The translations under genes and the position numbers were made by a program. 64,000 nt of DNA, from positions 1 to 64,000 of the forward strand of contig NZ_BDAW01000020.1 in the NCBI RefSeq assembly GCF_001625085.1, in the 5' to 3' direction. The DNA is from Nocardia acidivorans NBRC 108247. GTDB taxonomy: Bacteria > Actinomycetota > Actinomycetes > Mycobacteriales > Mycobacteriaceae. How positions within the stretch are numbered: the first letter of the stretch is position 1; each line of letters begins with the position of its first letter. Shown piece by piece: positions 53,048 through 61,187 of the stretch. A model generated the notes under the pieces. The model saw only the letters and a program-made list of their open reading frames with translations. It did not search any database and was not told the origin of the DNA.

Positions 53048-56000
53048 GTGCGGCAGAGTACGACGGCATCGAACGACCCGGCCCCGTTTCCGGGGGTGTC
53101 GATCGTGGGTGTCGGCCGTCGAGTCACGGGCACCGCTTTCGACAACGACTGGTTCGCGCTGCCCGAGTACGAGGCCGCCGCACTCGATCCGCGTCAGCGT
53201 GTCACCCTCGAACTCGCCGTCGAAGCCCTCGACGACTCCGGTCTGGGGCATCTGTGTCCCGGCTCGCGCGCGGGCGTGGTGCTCGGCACCGCAACGACAT
53301 TCGGGCCCGGCGGTTCGCTGAATATCGCGCATCAGCTCGCGCGCACCCTGGAGCTGCGCGGGCCCAGCCTGCTGGTCGCCAGTGATCGAGGAGCACCGCT
53401 GGCGGCGGTGGATACCGCGGTCCGGCTGCTGGCCGACGAGTCGGTGCCGTTCGTCATCGCGGGCGGGGCCGATCTCGCCCTGCTTCCGGACAATGCACTC
53501 CCCCAGTGCATTTCGGGCATAGCGATTCCCGACGCGGGTCAGGCCACCGTCGTGGTCCTGCAACGCACCCGGGACGCTCACCGCACCGGCAGTCGCCGCT
53601 ACGCGGACTTCACGGCCACCGGACTGGGCTACCCGCACTCCGGTGACCCGGATGCCCGAATCGTCCTGCAGACGCCCGATAGGGGGGCGAAAACCACCGC
53701 CGCACATCGGCACCCGGACCTCCGCGATGCGGAACCGCCGCTGCTGATACCGGTCTCGGCACGCGATCTGGATGCCCTGCACGCCCTCTCGCGACAGTAC
53801 GCAGCCTCTGTCGGCTCCTACCCCACCCTGCGCGATTTCGCCGCCGCCACCGCCCGCCTGCTGCCGGACCGCACCCGCGCGGCGATTCTCGCCGGTGATA
53901 TCGCCACCGCCGCAACCCAATTCCGCGCGCTGGCCGATCACCTCACCGCCATGACAGCTGCCACGCCCGCCCGCACACCGGCCGCCCGGCGGCTCGAGTC
54001 CCCCGCCGCCCCGGCCAACGACACTGCGGCGGAATGCAACTCATGCGGCGCGAAGTGGCGCATCGTGGGTTCCGCGCTGTCGGCATCGGCTCGGACACCC
54101 GAGATCGGTGAAACCATCGGTATTTCCGAGCCGGTGGCCCCCGGCGGGCTGCTGCTGCTGTTCTCCGGTGGTGGCGGGCACGCGCGCATGGGGCGCGCGC
54201 TCGCGGCCCGGTATCCGGTATTCGCGGCGGCCGTGGCCGAGGCGACCGATGCGGTGGTGGAGGCGGGCGGACCGCGAGTGTGGACCCCGCGCAACGGATT
54301 CGCCACGGGCGCGTCCGGCGAGGAGTTCGCCCAGCCCGCGCTCTTCGCCTTCCAGCTGGCCCTGGCCGAACTGCTGGCCTGGTGGGGGGTGCGCGCGAAT
54401 GCCGTTGCCGGACACGGTGTCGGGGAGGTCGCCGCAGCGGTGGTCGGCGGTGCGATCACCCTGGCCGACGGAGCTCGAATCGTGGTGGCACGCGGCCGAT
54501 TGCTCGCCAAAACGGGTGCCGAGGGTGCCGCGGCGGTCCTGGAGGCCACCCCCGCCGAGGTTCGGCGACTGATCGAACCCATGCGCGCCGCGGTCGGGGT
54601 GGCGGCGATCGACGGCCCGAACTCGATCACGGTCTCCGGCGATGCGCGCTATATCGACGCCCTGGTGCGCCGGGCGCACCGCCGGGCGATCTTCGCCCGG
54701 CGCATCACCCCCGATGCCGCGGCGGCGGGCATGATCGCCGTACCGCATGCCCCACGCGCACAAGCCATCGCGCCGCAATTGGTGACGGAGCTGGGTGAGG
54801 TCCGCGTACTCCCCGCGGAACTGCCGATCTTCTCGACCACCCGACCGGGCCTGGTGATCGGAGCGCCCGACACCGGCATCGCCGCGACCGGCGCTCCACG
54901 CGCCACCGCCTCCGGGCCGACCGCCTCCACCTACGCCACCACCACCGCGCCCGGGTCCGCGTCTACCGTCACCAGCACCACCGCCACCGGATCCGGATCC
55001 GGGGCAGGCACCACCGGCACCAGCACCACCGCCATCCCGTCCGGATCCGCCACCACCGCCGCGCCCGGGTCCGGTTCTACCATCACCAACACCTCCGCCA
55101 CCGGATCCCGGGCGGGCACCACCGGCACCAGCACCACCGCCACCCGATCCGGGTCGGCCGCCGCCACAACCGGGTCCGGGTCCGGCTCTGCCGTCACCAA
55201 CACCTCCGCCACCGGATCCGGGGCGGGCACCACCGGCACCAACACCACCGCCACCGGATCCGGGGCGGGCACCACCGGCACCAGCACCACCGCCACCCGG
55301 TCCGGATCGGCCGCCGCCACCACGGCCGGGTTCGGTTCCGGGGCGGCCGCCACGGGCGCGAGTGCCATCGCTACCGGATCCGGGTCGGCCGCCTACGCCG
55401 CGGGAACATGGTCCGGGTCGGGCGAAGATGCTGCGGGACCGGCATATTCGACCGAACCCGCGCGGACGGCCGGTGGTCCGGACGTGAATGGCTCCGGTTC
55501 GAGGGCGGTGCAGCCGAGCATGGACGCCGCCTACTGGGGCGCGAATGCGGCGGGACCGGTCGAACTCGGTGCGGCACTGGAACATGCCGCGGCAGCGGGG
55601 ATTTCGACCGTGCTCGAGGTCGGTCCGCACGGTGTGCTGACCCCCGTGGTGCGCGAGCGGGTGGCGTTCCGGGAGTCCGCCTACGCGGCCGGCTCGCGAG
55701 TGGATGAGGCGGCGAGTCTGCTGCGGGCGCTCGGTCGCCTGTATCTGGAGGGGCGGCAGGTGGATTGGTCCGCGCTGGGCCCGGTCACCAGCGCCCCGCC
55801 GGAGCGGCGCTGGGGGCGGCGGGTCACGGCGCGCGGGGTCGGGGTGGCCATGCCCGAGGTGCGGATTCGGGCGGAGGGCACCTACGTGGTGGCGGGCGGG
55901 CTCGGGGATTCGGGAGCGCTGGTGGTGCGCTGGCTGCTGGACTCGGGCGCACGCGATGTCGTCGTGCTGACCCGGGTGCCGCGGGCCCTGCCCGAACCCC

Positions 56001-56269
56001 TGGCGGGCATGGAGGAGTGGATCGTGGTGGTGCGCTGCGATGTCGCCGATCATGCGGATCTGGCTGCGGCACTGGAGGATATCCGCGAATGCGGGGCCCC
56101 GATCCGCGGTGTGGTGCACGCGGGCCACGAGTTGGATCGCACGGCGGCCGGGCATCTGGTCGAGCTGACCGCCGCCGATCCCACCGATTTCACCATCGGC
56201 TTCTCGGGCGTCGGCTGGCAGCCGCTGTCCCGCGTGTCGGGAGGGGGCGCGCCGGTCACGCGGGAATGA
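53048..56269 (+). CDS. Degenerate type I PKS-like protein (KS-AT-KR fragments)
   Basis: A 1,073-aa protein from GTG 53048 behind gggagg. A KS-like part (ALDPRQRVTLELAVEALDD) has VASDRGAPLAAV where active KS has the TACSSS nucleophile, so Cys is replaced by Arg. The AT-like part has FSGGGGHARMG and AGHGVGEVAAAVVGG, with Gly instead of Ser in GHSxG. A Ser/Thr/Gly/Ala region of about 200 residues splits the AT before DAAYWGANAAGPV. A short KR-like end (TYVVAGGLGDSGALVVRWLL) stops before the catalytic Ser-Tyr-Lys. No ACP is present. It is unlikely to make polyketide. Confidence 0.8.
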   Translation: MRQSTTASNDPAPFPGVSIVGVGRRVTGTAFDNDWFALPEYEAAALDPRQRVTLELAVEALDDSGLGHLCPGSRAGVVLGTATTFGPGGSLNIAHQLARTLELRGPSLLVASDRGAPLAAVDTAVRLLADESVPFVIAGGADLALLPDNALPQCISGIAIPDAGQATVVVLQRTRDAHRTGSRRYADFTATGLGYPHSGDPDARIVLQTPDRGAKTTAAHRHPDLRDAEPPLLIPVSARDLDALHALSRQYAASVGSYPTLRDFAAATARLLPDRTRAAILAGDIATAATQFRALADHLTAMTAATPARTPAARRLESPAAPANDTAAECNSCGAKWRIVGSALSASARTPEIGETIGISEPVAPGGLLLLFSGGGGHARMGRALAARYPVFAAAVAEATDAVVEAGGPRVWTPRNGFATGASGEEFAQPALFAFQLALAELLAWWGVRANAVAGHGVGEVAAAVVGGAITLADGARIVVARGRLLAKTGAEGAAAVLEATPAEVRRLIEPMRAAVGVAAIDGPNSITVSGDARYIDALVRRAHRRAIFARRITPDAAAAGMIAVPHAPRAQAIAPQLVTELGEVRVLPAELPIFSTTRPGLVIGAPDTGIAATGAPRATASGPTASTYATTTAPGSASTVTSTTATGSGSGAGTTGTSTTAIPSGSATTAAPGSGSTITNTSATGSRAGTTGTSTTATRSGSAAATTGSGSGSAVTNTSATGSGAGTTGTNTTATGSGAGTTGTSTTATRSGSAAATTAGFGSGAAATGASAIATGSGSAAYAAGTWSGSGEDAAGPAYSTEPARTAGGPDVNGSGSRAVQPSMDAAYWGANAAGPVELGAALEHAAAAGISTVLEVGPHGVLTPVVRERVAFRESAYAAGSRVDEAASLLRALGRLYLEGRQVDWSALGPVTSAPPERRWGRRVTARGVGVAMPEVRIRAEGTYVVAGGLGDSGALVVRWLLDSGARDVVVLTRVPRALPEPLAGMEEWIVVVRCDVADHADLAAALEDIRECGAPIRGVVHAGHELDRTAAGHLVELTAADPTDFTIGFSGVGWQPLSRVSGGGAPVTRE
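54890..55500 (+). repeat. Ser/Thr/Gly/Ala coding repeat inside the PKS-like gene
   Basis: Near-identical blocks beginning gcaccaccggcacc occur at 55008, 55116, 55227 and 55269, spaced 108, 111 and 42 bp, all multiples of three, so the reading frame is kept. Related gatccgg blocks lie between them. The array encodes TTGTSTTA-type units. It has expanded within the AT-like part of the gene. Confidence 0.85.
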
Positions 56270-56276
56270 TGACCGC

Positions 56277-56666
56277 ATGGCTGAGTCGAGTATCCAAGTG
56301 AAATGGAAGGACGAACCGGACGAACACGACTATCCGGCCGCGTCCGACTTCCTGGACATGCTGGGCGATCCGGCACTGGTTAGCGCCGTCATCGAGGAGC
56401 TGCGCGCCGCGAAGGTCACACACCGTAAGGCCAAGGACATTCTGCGCGCCTCGCAATTGGAGATTCTGCCCGTGCACAACCCGTATGTGCGCCGCGATCT
56501 GGAGAAGATCCTGGCGGGTAAGGCGCTCTCGCCGATCCTGCTGGTGCGCGGCGACTTCCGCCGCGGTGTGCCCGCGCAGATCGCGGACGGCTACCACCGG
56601 GTGTGCGCGATCTACTACTCGGACGAGAACATTCGGATCCCGGTGAAAATCGCGTCGCTGCCGTGA
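56277..56666 (+). CDS. Small ParB-like hypothetical protein
   Basis: A 129-aa protein. The end part, LSPILLVRGDFRRGVPAQIA followed by DGYHRVCAIYYSDEN, recalls the ParB/sulfiredoxin-type fold (substrate-holding DGYHR), but the whole protein is too short for a partition factor. The N-terminal half is helical with charged residues. It starts 8 bases after the PKS-like stop and overlaps the antiporter start (GTGA), so the three genes may be one operon. I cannot assign a function. Confidence 0.6.
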   Translation: MAESSIQVKWKDEPDEHDYPAASDFLDMLGDPALVSAVIEELRAAKVTHRKAKDILRASQLEILPVHNPYVRRDLEKILAGKALSPILLVRGDFRRGVPAQIADGYHRVCAIYYSDENIRIPVKIASLP

Positions 56667-57784
56667 GTTTCGAACTGCTGTCCCTGATCGTGCTGCTGGG
56701 CCTGGTGGGGCCGATGCTGGCGTGGCGGCCCCAGTGGCGGATTCCGGTCATCCTGGGCGAGCTGCTGGCGGGAATCCTGTTCGGTAGCACCGGATTCGGG
56801 GTGTTGCACCCCGCGGATCCGACTTTCACCTTCCTGGCCGATATCGGATTCGCGGTGGTCATGTTCGTGGCGGGAACCCATGTGCCCATGCGGGATTCGA
56901 CCATTCGGTCAGCGCTGGGGCGTGGCGCGCTGCGCGCGGCGCTGGTCGGTGTGCTCGCGGTGATCGCCGGGGCGGGGGTGGCCGCGATATTCGATACCGG
57001 GCACGGGCTGCTGTACGCGGTGTTGATCGCCTCCTCGTCGGCGGCGCTGGTGCTGCCGATCATCGACTCGCAGAGGTTGACCGGAAAAGCCGTGCTGGAG
57101 TTGACCGCTCAGGTCGCCGTGGCCGATGCGGCGTGCGTGGTGGCACTGCCGCTGGTGATCGATCCCGGGAATGCGGGACGCGCGGCGCTGGGGGCGCTGG
57201 CGGTGTCGGCGGTCGCGGTGCTGCTCTACTTCGGACTGAGGTATCTGGGCGATTCGGGTCTGCGGCATCGCTTCCACAAGGTGTCCGAACAGCGCGGGTT
57301 CGCATTGGAGCTGCGGGTGAGCCTGGTGCTGTTGTTCGCGCTGTGCGCGCTGGCCACCAAGACGCATGTGTCGATCATGCTGGCCGGATTCGCACTCGGG
57401 CTGGTGGTGTCGGCGATCGGGGAGCCGCGCCGGGTTGCCAAGCAGCTCTTCGCCATCGGTGACGGATTCCTGACGCCGCTGTTCTTCGTCTGGTTGGGCG
57501 CGCGGCTGAATCTGCGCGAGTTCGGTGACCATCCGTGGCTCATCCTGCTGGGCCTGGCACTGGGCGCGGCGGCGGTACTGGCGCATCTGGCCATGCGGAG
57601 CACCGGTCAGCCGATGGCGTTGGGGGTGATGGCGTCGGCGCAGATCGGGGTGCCGGTCGCGGCGGTCACGGTCGGCACCGAATCGCATGTGCTGGAACCG
57701 GGGGAACCGGCCGCGCTCATGCTCGGCGCGCTGGTCACGGTGCTGGCGACGGCGCTGGCCGCGAATCGGGCGGCGGCCCGCTAG
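56663..57784 (+). CDS. Cation:proton antiporter (CPA2-like)
   Basis: A 373-aa polytopic protein beginning at GTG 56663, coupled to the preceding gene. About eleven membrane segments include PVILGELLAGILFGSTGFG, TFLADIGFAVVMFVAG and SIMLAGFALGLVVSAIGEP, typical of the Na+/H+ and K+/H+ exchanger core. There is no TrkA-type regulatory domain, so it is a short form. It probably acts in pH or ion balance. It overlaps the convergent S4-domain gene by 4 bases. Confidence 0.85.
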   Translation: MSFELLSLIVLLGLVGPMLAWRPQWRIPVILGELLAGILFGSTGFGVLHPADPTFTFLADIGFAVVMFVAGTHVPMRDSTIRSALGRGALRAALVGVLAVIAGAGVAAIFDTGHGLLYAVLIASSSAALVLPIIDSQRLTGKAVLELTAQVAVADAACVVALPLVIDPGNAGRAALGALAVSAVAVLLYFGLRYLGDSGLRHRFHKVSEQRGFALELRVSLVLLFALCALATKTHVSIMLAGFALGLVVSAIGEPRRVAKQLFAIGDGFLTPLFFVWLGARLNLREFGDHPWLILLGLALGAAAVLAHLAMRSTGQPMALGVMASAQIGVPVAAVTVGTESHVLEPGEPAALMLGALVTVLATALAANRAAAR

Positions 57785-58173
57785 TTCTCGCGGCCGAGCA
57801 GTCGATCCGTTTCGCGGCGTTCGCGTTTGGTGGGGCGGCCGGTGCCGCGATCGCGGCGCGGCAGGGTGGCCACAACGGCCGGATCGGGCGGCGGCGGGCT
57901 CTTGTCGATCATGCACTGTACGGCGACCGCGGCGCCCACCCGTTTGGTGAGCAGCCGCTGGACGATGACTATGCGCTCGGTACCGGCCACCCGGACCCGG
58001 ATCTCGTCACCGTGTTTGAGCGTATGCGCGGCCTTCACCGCGACACCGTTCACGCGCACGTGGCCGGCGCGGCAGGCGGTGGCCGCCGCGGATCTGGTCT
58101 TGAACAAACGAACGGCCCAGATCCAAGAATCAACTCGGGCCTGGGCCGGTTCGCTCGGAAGAGCTGACGTCAC
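57781..58173 (-). CDS. S4-domain RNA-binding protein (Hsp15-like)
   Basis: A 130-aa protein with an N-terminal S4 RNA-binding domain: RVDSWIWAVRLFKTRSAAATACRAGHVRVNG, VKAAHTLKHGDEIRVRVAG (in pieces here), as in the heat-shock protein Hsp15/HslR that recycles stalled 50S subunits. The C-terminal part is Arg/Lys-rich (RPTKRERRETDRL), a nucleic-acid-binding tail. The start is GTG 58173. It is the convergent partner of the antiporter gene. Confidence 0.9.
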   Translation of the reverse strand: MTSALPSEPAQARVDSWIWAVRLFKTRSAAATACRAGHVRVNGVAVKAAHTLKHGDEIRVRVAGTERIVIVQRLLTKRVGAAVAVQCMIDKSPPPPDPAVVATLPRRDRGTGRPTKRERRETDRLLGREN

Positions 58174-58194
58174 GAGCTACACGATACGTGCGGC

Positions 58195-58842
58195 TTATGC
58201 GATGCGGCGCGCGGTGACAACCATGTCGGGGCGCAGGTTGGTGTAGGAGACGGGGGTGCCGGACTGGACCGCGTTCAGCAGTTTGCCGTCACCGGCGTAC
58301 ATGCCGACATGTCCGCCGCCATTGGTGACGACGATATCGCCGGGCTGCAGATCCTCGAAGGCGACGGGCGCGCCGACGTGCGACTGCTCGAAGCTGGTGC
58401 GCGGCAGTTCGACTCCGGCCTGCTTGTAGGCCCACTGCACCAGACCGGAGCAGTCGAAGCTGAACGGGCCGGTGGCGCCCCAGGAGTACTGCGCGCCGAC
58501 CTTGGTCTGCGCGGCCTGCAGAGCGATCTGCGCGGGGCCGTTCTGCTTCTGCGGGAACAGCTCCGGAAGCTGGAAACCATTGGGGCCGGGGGAGGGATTT
58601 ACGCCGACCTGCGGGATGCCGTTGGTCTGGAAGTCCTTGACGGCCTGGTTGAACTGCTGCACCTGGGGTGCGAAATCGTCTGGCACGTCGAACTTTCCGA
58701 TACCCGGAATGTCGACGCTGGCGGCCTGGGCGGTAATCGCCGGGAACGCGCCGGTTGTCGTTGCTGCCATAGCGCCCATGACGATGGCGCCCTTCACGGA
58801 ATTCGGTACCCGAGATTCCCGCTGCATGCTGTGCTTACCCAC
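58195..58842 (-). CDS. NlpC/P60 endopeptidase, exported
   Basis: A 215-aa peptidoglycan peptidase of the NlpC/P60 (C40) family. The start is GTG 58842 (ATG 58827 also possible); a signal peptide follows (VKGAIVMGAMAATTTGAFPA). The catalytic domain has Cys131 in FDCSGLVQWAY and His178 in GGHVGMYAG. The mid linker is Gln/Pro-rich. It resembles small mycobacterial Rip-type hydrolases that cut the cell wall. A long 5' region precedes it, with possible regulatory structure. Confidence 0.9.
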   Translation of the reverse strand: MGKHSMQRESRVPNSVKGAIVMGAMAATTTGAFPAITAQAASVDIPGIGKFDVPDDFAPQVQQFNQAVKDFQTNGIPQVGVNPSPGPNGFQLPELFPQKQNGPAQIALQAAQTKVGAQYSWGATGPFSFDCSGLVQWAYKQAGVELPRTSFEQSHVGAPVAFEDLQPGDIVVTNGGGHVGMYAGDGKLLNAVQSGTPVSYTNLRPDMVVTARRIA

Positions 58843-59150
58843 CGAGCCGCACTCTCCGATCTTGCTTACATCCCGATTCGCTGACGAACGTTTCTGTGGT
58901 TCGTCGCCGACTAGCCGGTAACGCCGCGGGCCGCCTCTCCGATGAAGCGACAGACTCCGCTAAGTCACGAAGAGATTACGACTGCCAGCGCGCGTTGTCC
59001 ACCCCACACGCGGCGCGTTGCGCGACGAGTCGCAAATCCCCCGGCAGATACACGAATTCGCGTTCGGCGCGCCGTATCACGGGAAGATATACCCGATCGA
59101 AATGCCCGTTACCATTTAGCTAACTCGCACTCGGCGAACAACTCGTGCCC
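58843..59150 (-). promoter_or_regulatory. Long leader of the NlpC/P60 gene, possible c-di-AMP riboswitch
   Basis: About 300 bp without a gene upstream of the NlpC/P60 gene. Read on its strand, the last part has cgtcagcgaatcggg and tgtaagc, close in spirit to the conserved cgtcagctaac and cgtaagc end of ydaO-type (c-di-AMP) riboswitches that precede cell-wall hydrolase genes in actinobacteria. A ggagaggcgg block lies further up. The match is partial and I could not fold the whole element. Confidence 0.3.
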
Positions 59151-59151
59151 C

Positions 59152-59393
59152 GCGCTTGGGAGCGCGGGGCACGAAGCGAGGGATGGGCGTGGCTTCGGTC
59201 CCGCGCTTGGGAGCGAGCCACGACGCGAGGAATGGGCTTGACTTCGGTCCCGCGCTTGGGAGCGAGCCACGACGCGAGGAATGGGCTTGACTTCGGTCCC
59301 ACACTTGGGAGCGAGCCACGACGCGAGGAATGGGCTTGACTTCGGCCCCACACTTGGGAGCGAGCCACGACGCGAGGAATAGGCTTGCTTCAA
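59152..59393. repeat. Five-copy tandem repeat, 49-51 bp
   Basis: Copies begin near gcgcttggg/acacttggg at 59152, 59203, 59252, 59301 and 59350. The first unit is 51 bp and degenerate, the rest 49 bp and nearly identical, each containing gagcgagccacgacgcgagg then aatgggcttgacttcgg. The last copy runs to the stop codon of the minus-strand gene starting at 59641. A 49-bp period is not a multiple of three, so the array cannot encode a repeated peptide. Confidence 0.92.
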
Positions 59394-59641
59394 CCGCGCG
59401 CTTCGAGTGCGCGTTCGAGGTCGGCTATGCGGCGGCGGGCGTCGGCGAGGTCGACCTCGAGTTGGCCCAGGGCCATGACGAGGGGGCCGACGGCGAGATC
59501 GGCGACCAATTGCGGGTCGTCGTAACCGCGTTCGATGGCCACCAGGATGTTGTTGCGAATACGGGCCGCCACCACCGCCTCGGCCGGTACGTTCCAGGAC
59601 TCGACCACCTCGGCGACGGTCGACGGGGCTTCCTCCGACAT
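59390..59641 (-). CDS. Small coiled-coil hypothetical protein
   Basis: An 83-aa acidic helical protein (MSEEAPSTVAEVVES, then VAARIRNNILVAIERGYDD, ending LADARRRIADLERALEARG). The C-terminal third is a short coiled coil. The ATG at 59641 follows aggaggg. It has no signal or membrane segment and I do not recognise a family. The tandem repeat begins directly at its stop codon, and a divergent AAA ATPase gene starts about 210 bp away. Confidence 0.65.
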   Translation of the reverse strand: MSEEAPSTVAEVVESWNVPAEAVVAARIRNNILVAIERGYDDPQLVADLAVGPLVMALGQLEVDLADARRRIADLERALEARG

Positions 59642-59851
59642 GAACCCTCCTGCCTGGACAGCTGCGAACCAGCCATAAGGGTAGCGAGGGCGCAAGCGCG
59701 ACAAGGGGTACGAAGCGAACACCCACTCCCGGCGAAACGGACAGGTGGTCGTGTCGGTCGCCGACAAGCCCGTGCGCATCTGCCCATTGCTCTGTCTAGG
59801 GGCTTCTCTAGATGCCCGGATAATCCCGAACTTTGGCGCTACGGTCGTCGC

Positions 59852-61036
59852 GTGGACCCGGTCAGAAACCCGTACGCCCCCGGTGCCGGACAGCGCCCAC
59901 CCGAACTCGCGGGCCGCGATCGGCAGTTGGACGCCTTCGACATCGTGCTCGAGCGCATCGCCCGCGCCCGCCCCGAACGCAGCGTGATGCTCACCGGTTT
60001 GCGCGGGGTCGGAAAAACGGTGCTGCTCAATCAGCTTCGCTCGGCCGCGCGCAACCGCGGCTGGGGCACCGGCAAACTCGAGGCACGCCCGGATCAGGAG
60101 TTGCGCCGGCCGCTCTCCTCGGCGCTGCACATGGCGGTGCGCTCGATCGCGGTCTCACATCGCAACCCGGAGCAGGTCGATGATTTCCTGGGAATCCTCA
60201 AGGCCTTCGCCCTGCGTTCCACCGCGGACAAGGGGATGCGCGAACGCTGGAACCCGGGTATCGATGTGCCCGCGGTGACCGGCCGGGCCGACTCCGGGGA
60301 TATCGAGATCGATCTGGTCGAATTGCTTTTGGAGGCAGCGCAACTCGCCCGCGACATCGGTGTGGGCATCGCGCTGTTCATCGACGAGATGCAGGATCTG
60401 GGCCCGCAGGACATCTCCGCCATCTGCGGGGCCTGCCACGAATTGAGCCAGGACGCAGCGCCTTTGATTGTCGTCGGCGCGGGTCTGCCGCATCTGCCCG
60501 CGGTGCTCTCGGCGTCGAAGTCGTACTCCGAGCGACTGTTCTCGTATCACCGCATCGATCGTCTCGATCGCGAATCCGCCGACCAGGCGCTGATGGCTCC
60601 CGCCGGGCGCGAGGATGTGAAGTACACCGAGGCGGCGCTGGACGCCCTCTACGAAAAGGCGGACGGCTACCCGTATTTCGTGCAGGCGTACGGCAAGGCG
60701 ACCTGGGACGCCGCCGCGCAGAGCCCGATCGGCGAGGACGATGTGGCGGTGGCCGCACCCCATGCCGAGGAGGAGTTGGCGGTGGGGTTCTTCGGCTCAC
60801 GATATGAGCGGGCAACCCCGGCCGAACGCGAATACATGCGCGCCATGGCCGATCTCGCGGGAGACGATGGACCGGTCTCCACGGCGGCGGTGGCACGCGA
60901 ACTCGATCGCAAGCCCGCGTCTCTCTCCCCCGCCCGCGACGGCCTCATCAAGAAGGGCCTGATCTACTCCGCCGAGCGCGGCACGATCGGTTTCACGGTG
61001 CCGCATTTCGGTCGATATCTGCGCGGGGTTCAGTAG
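59852..61036 (+). CDS. AAA-family ATPase with C-terminal winged helix
   Basis: A 394-aa P-loop ATPase from GTG 59852. It opens NPYAPGAGQRPPELAGRD, the Walker A loop is LTGLRGVGKTVLL near residues 47-59, and Walker B is ALFIDEMQDL near residue 175. The end (about 320-394, TAAVARELDRKPASLSPARD) is a winged-helix DNA-binding fold, giving the layout of Orc1/Cdc6-like and STAND-type archaeal-looking ATPases. It is a soluble protein without partner genes. Function unknown; a DNA-linked role is inferred from the fold. Confidence 0.82.
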   Translation: MDPVRNPYAPGAGQRPPELAGRDRQLDAFDIVLERIARARPERSVMLTGLRGVGKTVLLNQLRSAARNRGWGTGKLEARPDQELRRPLSSALHMAVRSIAVSHRNPEQVDDFLGILKAFALRSTADKGMRERWNPGIDVPAVTGRADSGDIEIDLVELLLEAAQLARDIGVGIALFIDEMQDLGPQDISAICGACHELSQDAAPLIVVGAGLPHLPAVLSASKSYSERLFSYHRIDRLDRESADQALMAPAGREDVKYTEAALDALYEKADGYPYFVQAYGKATWDAAAQSPIGEDDVAVAAPHAEEELAVGFFGSRYERATPAEREYMRAMADLAGDDGPVSTAAVARELDRKPASLSPARDGLIKKGLIYSAERGTIGFTVPHFGRYLRGVQ

Positions 61037-61187
61037 CGCTCTCCCCCTTGATTTCCGCCTGCTGGCGAGTAGCTGTAGTTCAAGATCATTGTCTGACATG
61101 GGTTTTTGATCTTAACTGACGACTACCGGTGGGTAACAAAGGCTCCTACACTCGAATGTGATTCCGATCACCTCCGAGGAGGACGCT

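Noticed and set aside
54041..56278. Long minus-strand ORF of 745 codons with a Gly-rich PE-PGRS-like region
   Set aside because: It is the complement of the PKS-like gene's repeat; the plus strand shows recognisable KS, AT and KR segments and a good start.
59152..59393. CRISPR array
   Set aside because: The units are contiguous 49-51 bp tandem copies without unique spacers, and no cas genes are present.
59109..59726. Minus-strand ORFs through the tandem repeat
   Set aside because: The 49-bp unit is open in several frames by composition alone; the frames share no constant peptide.
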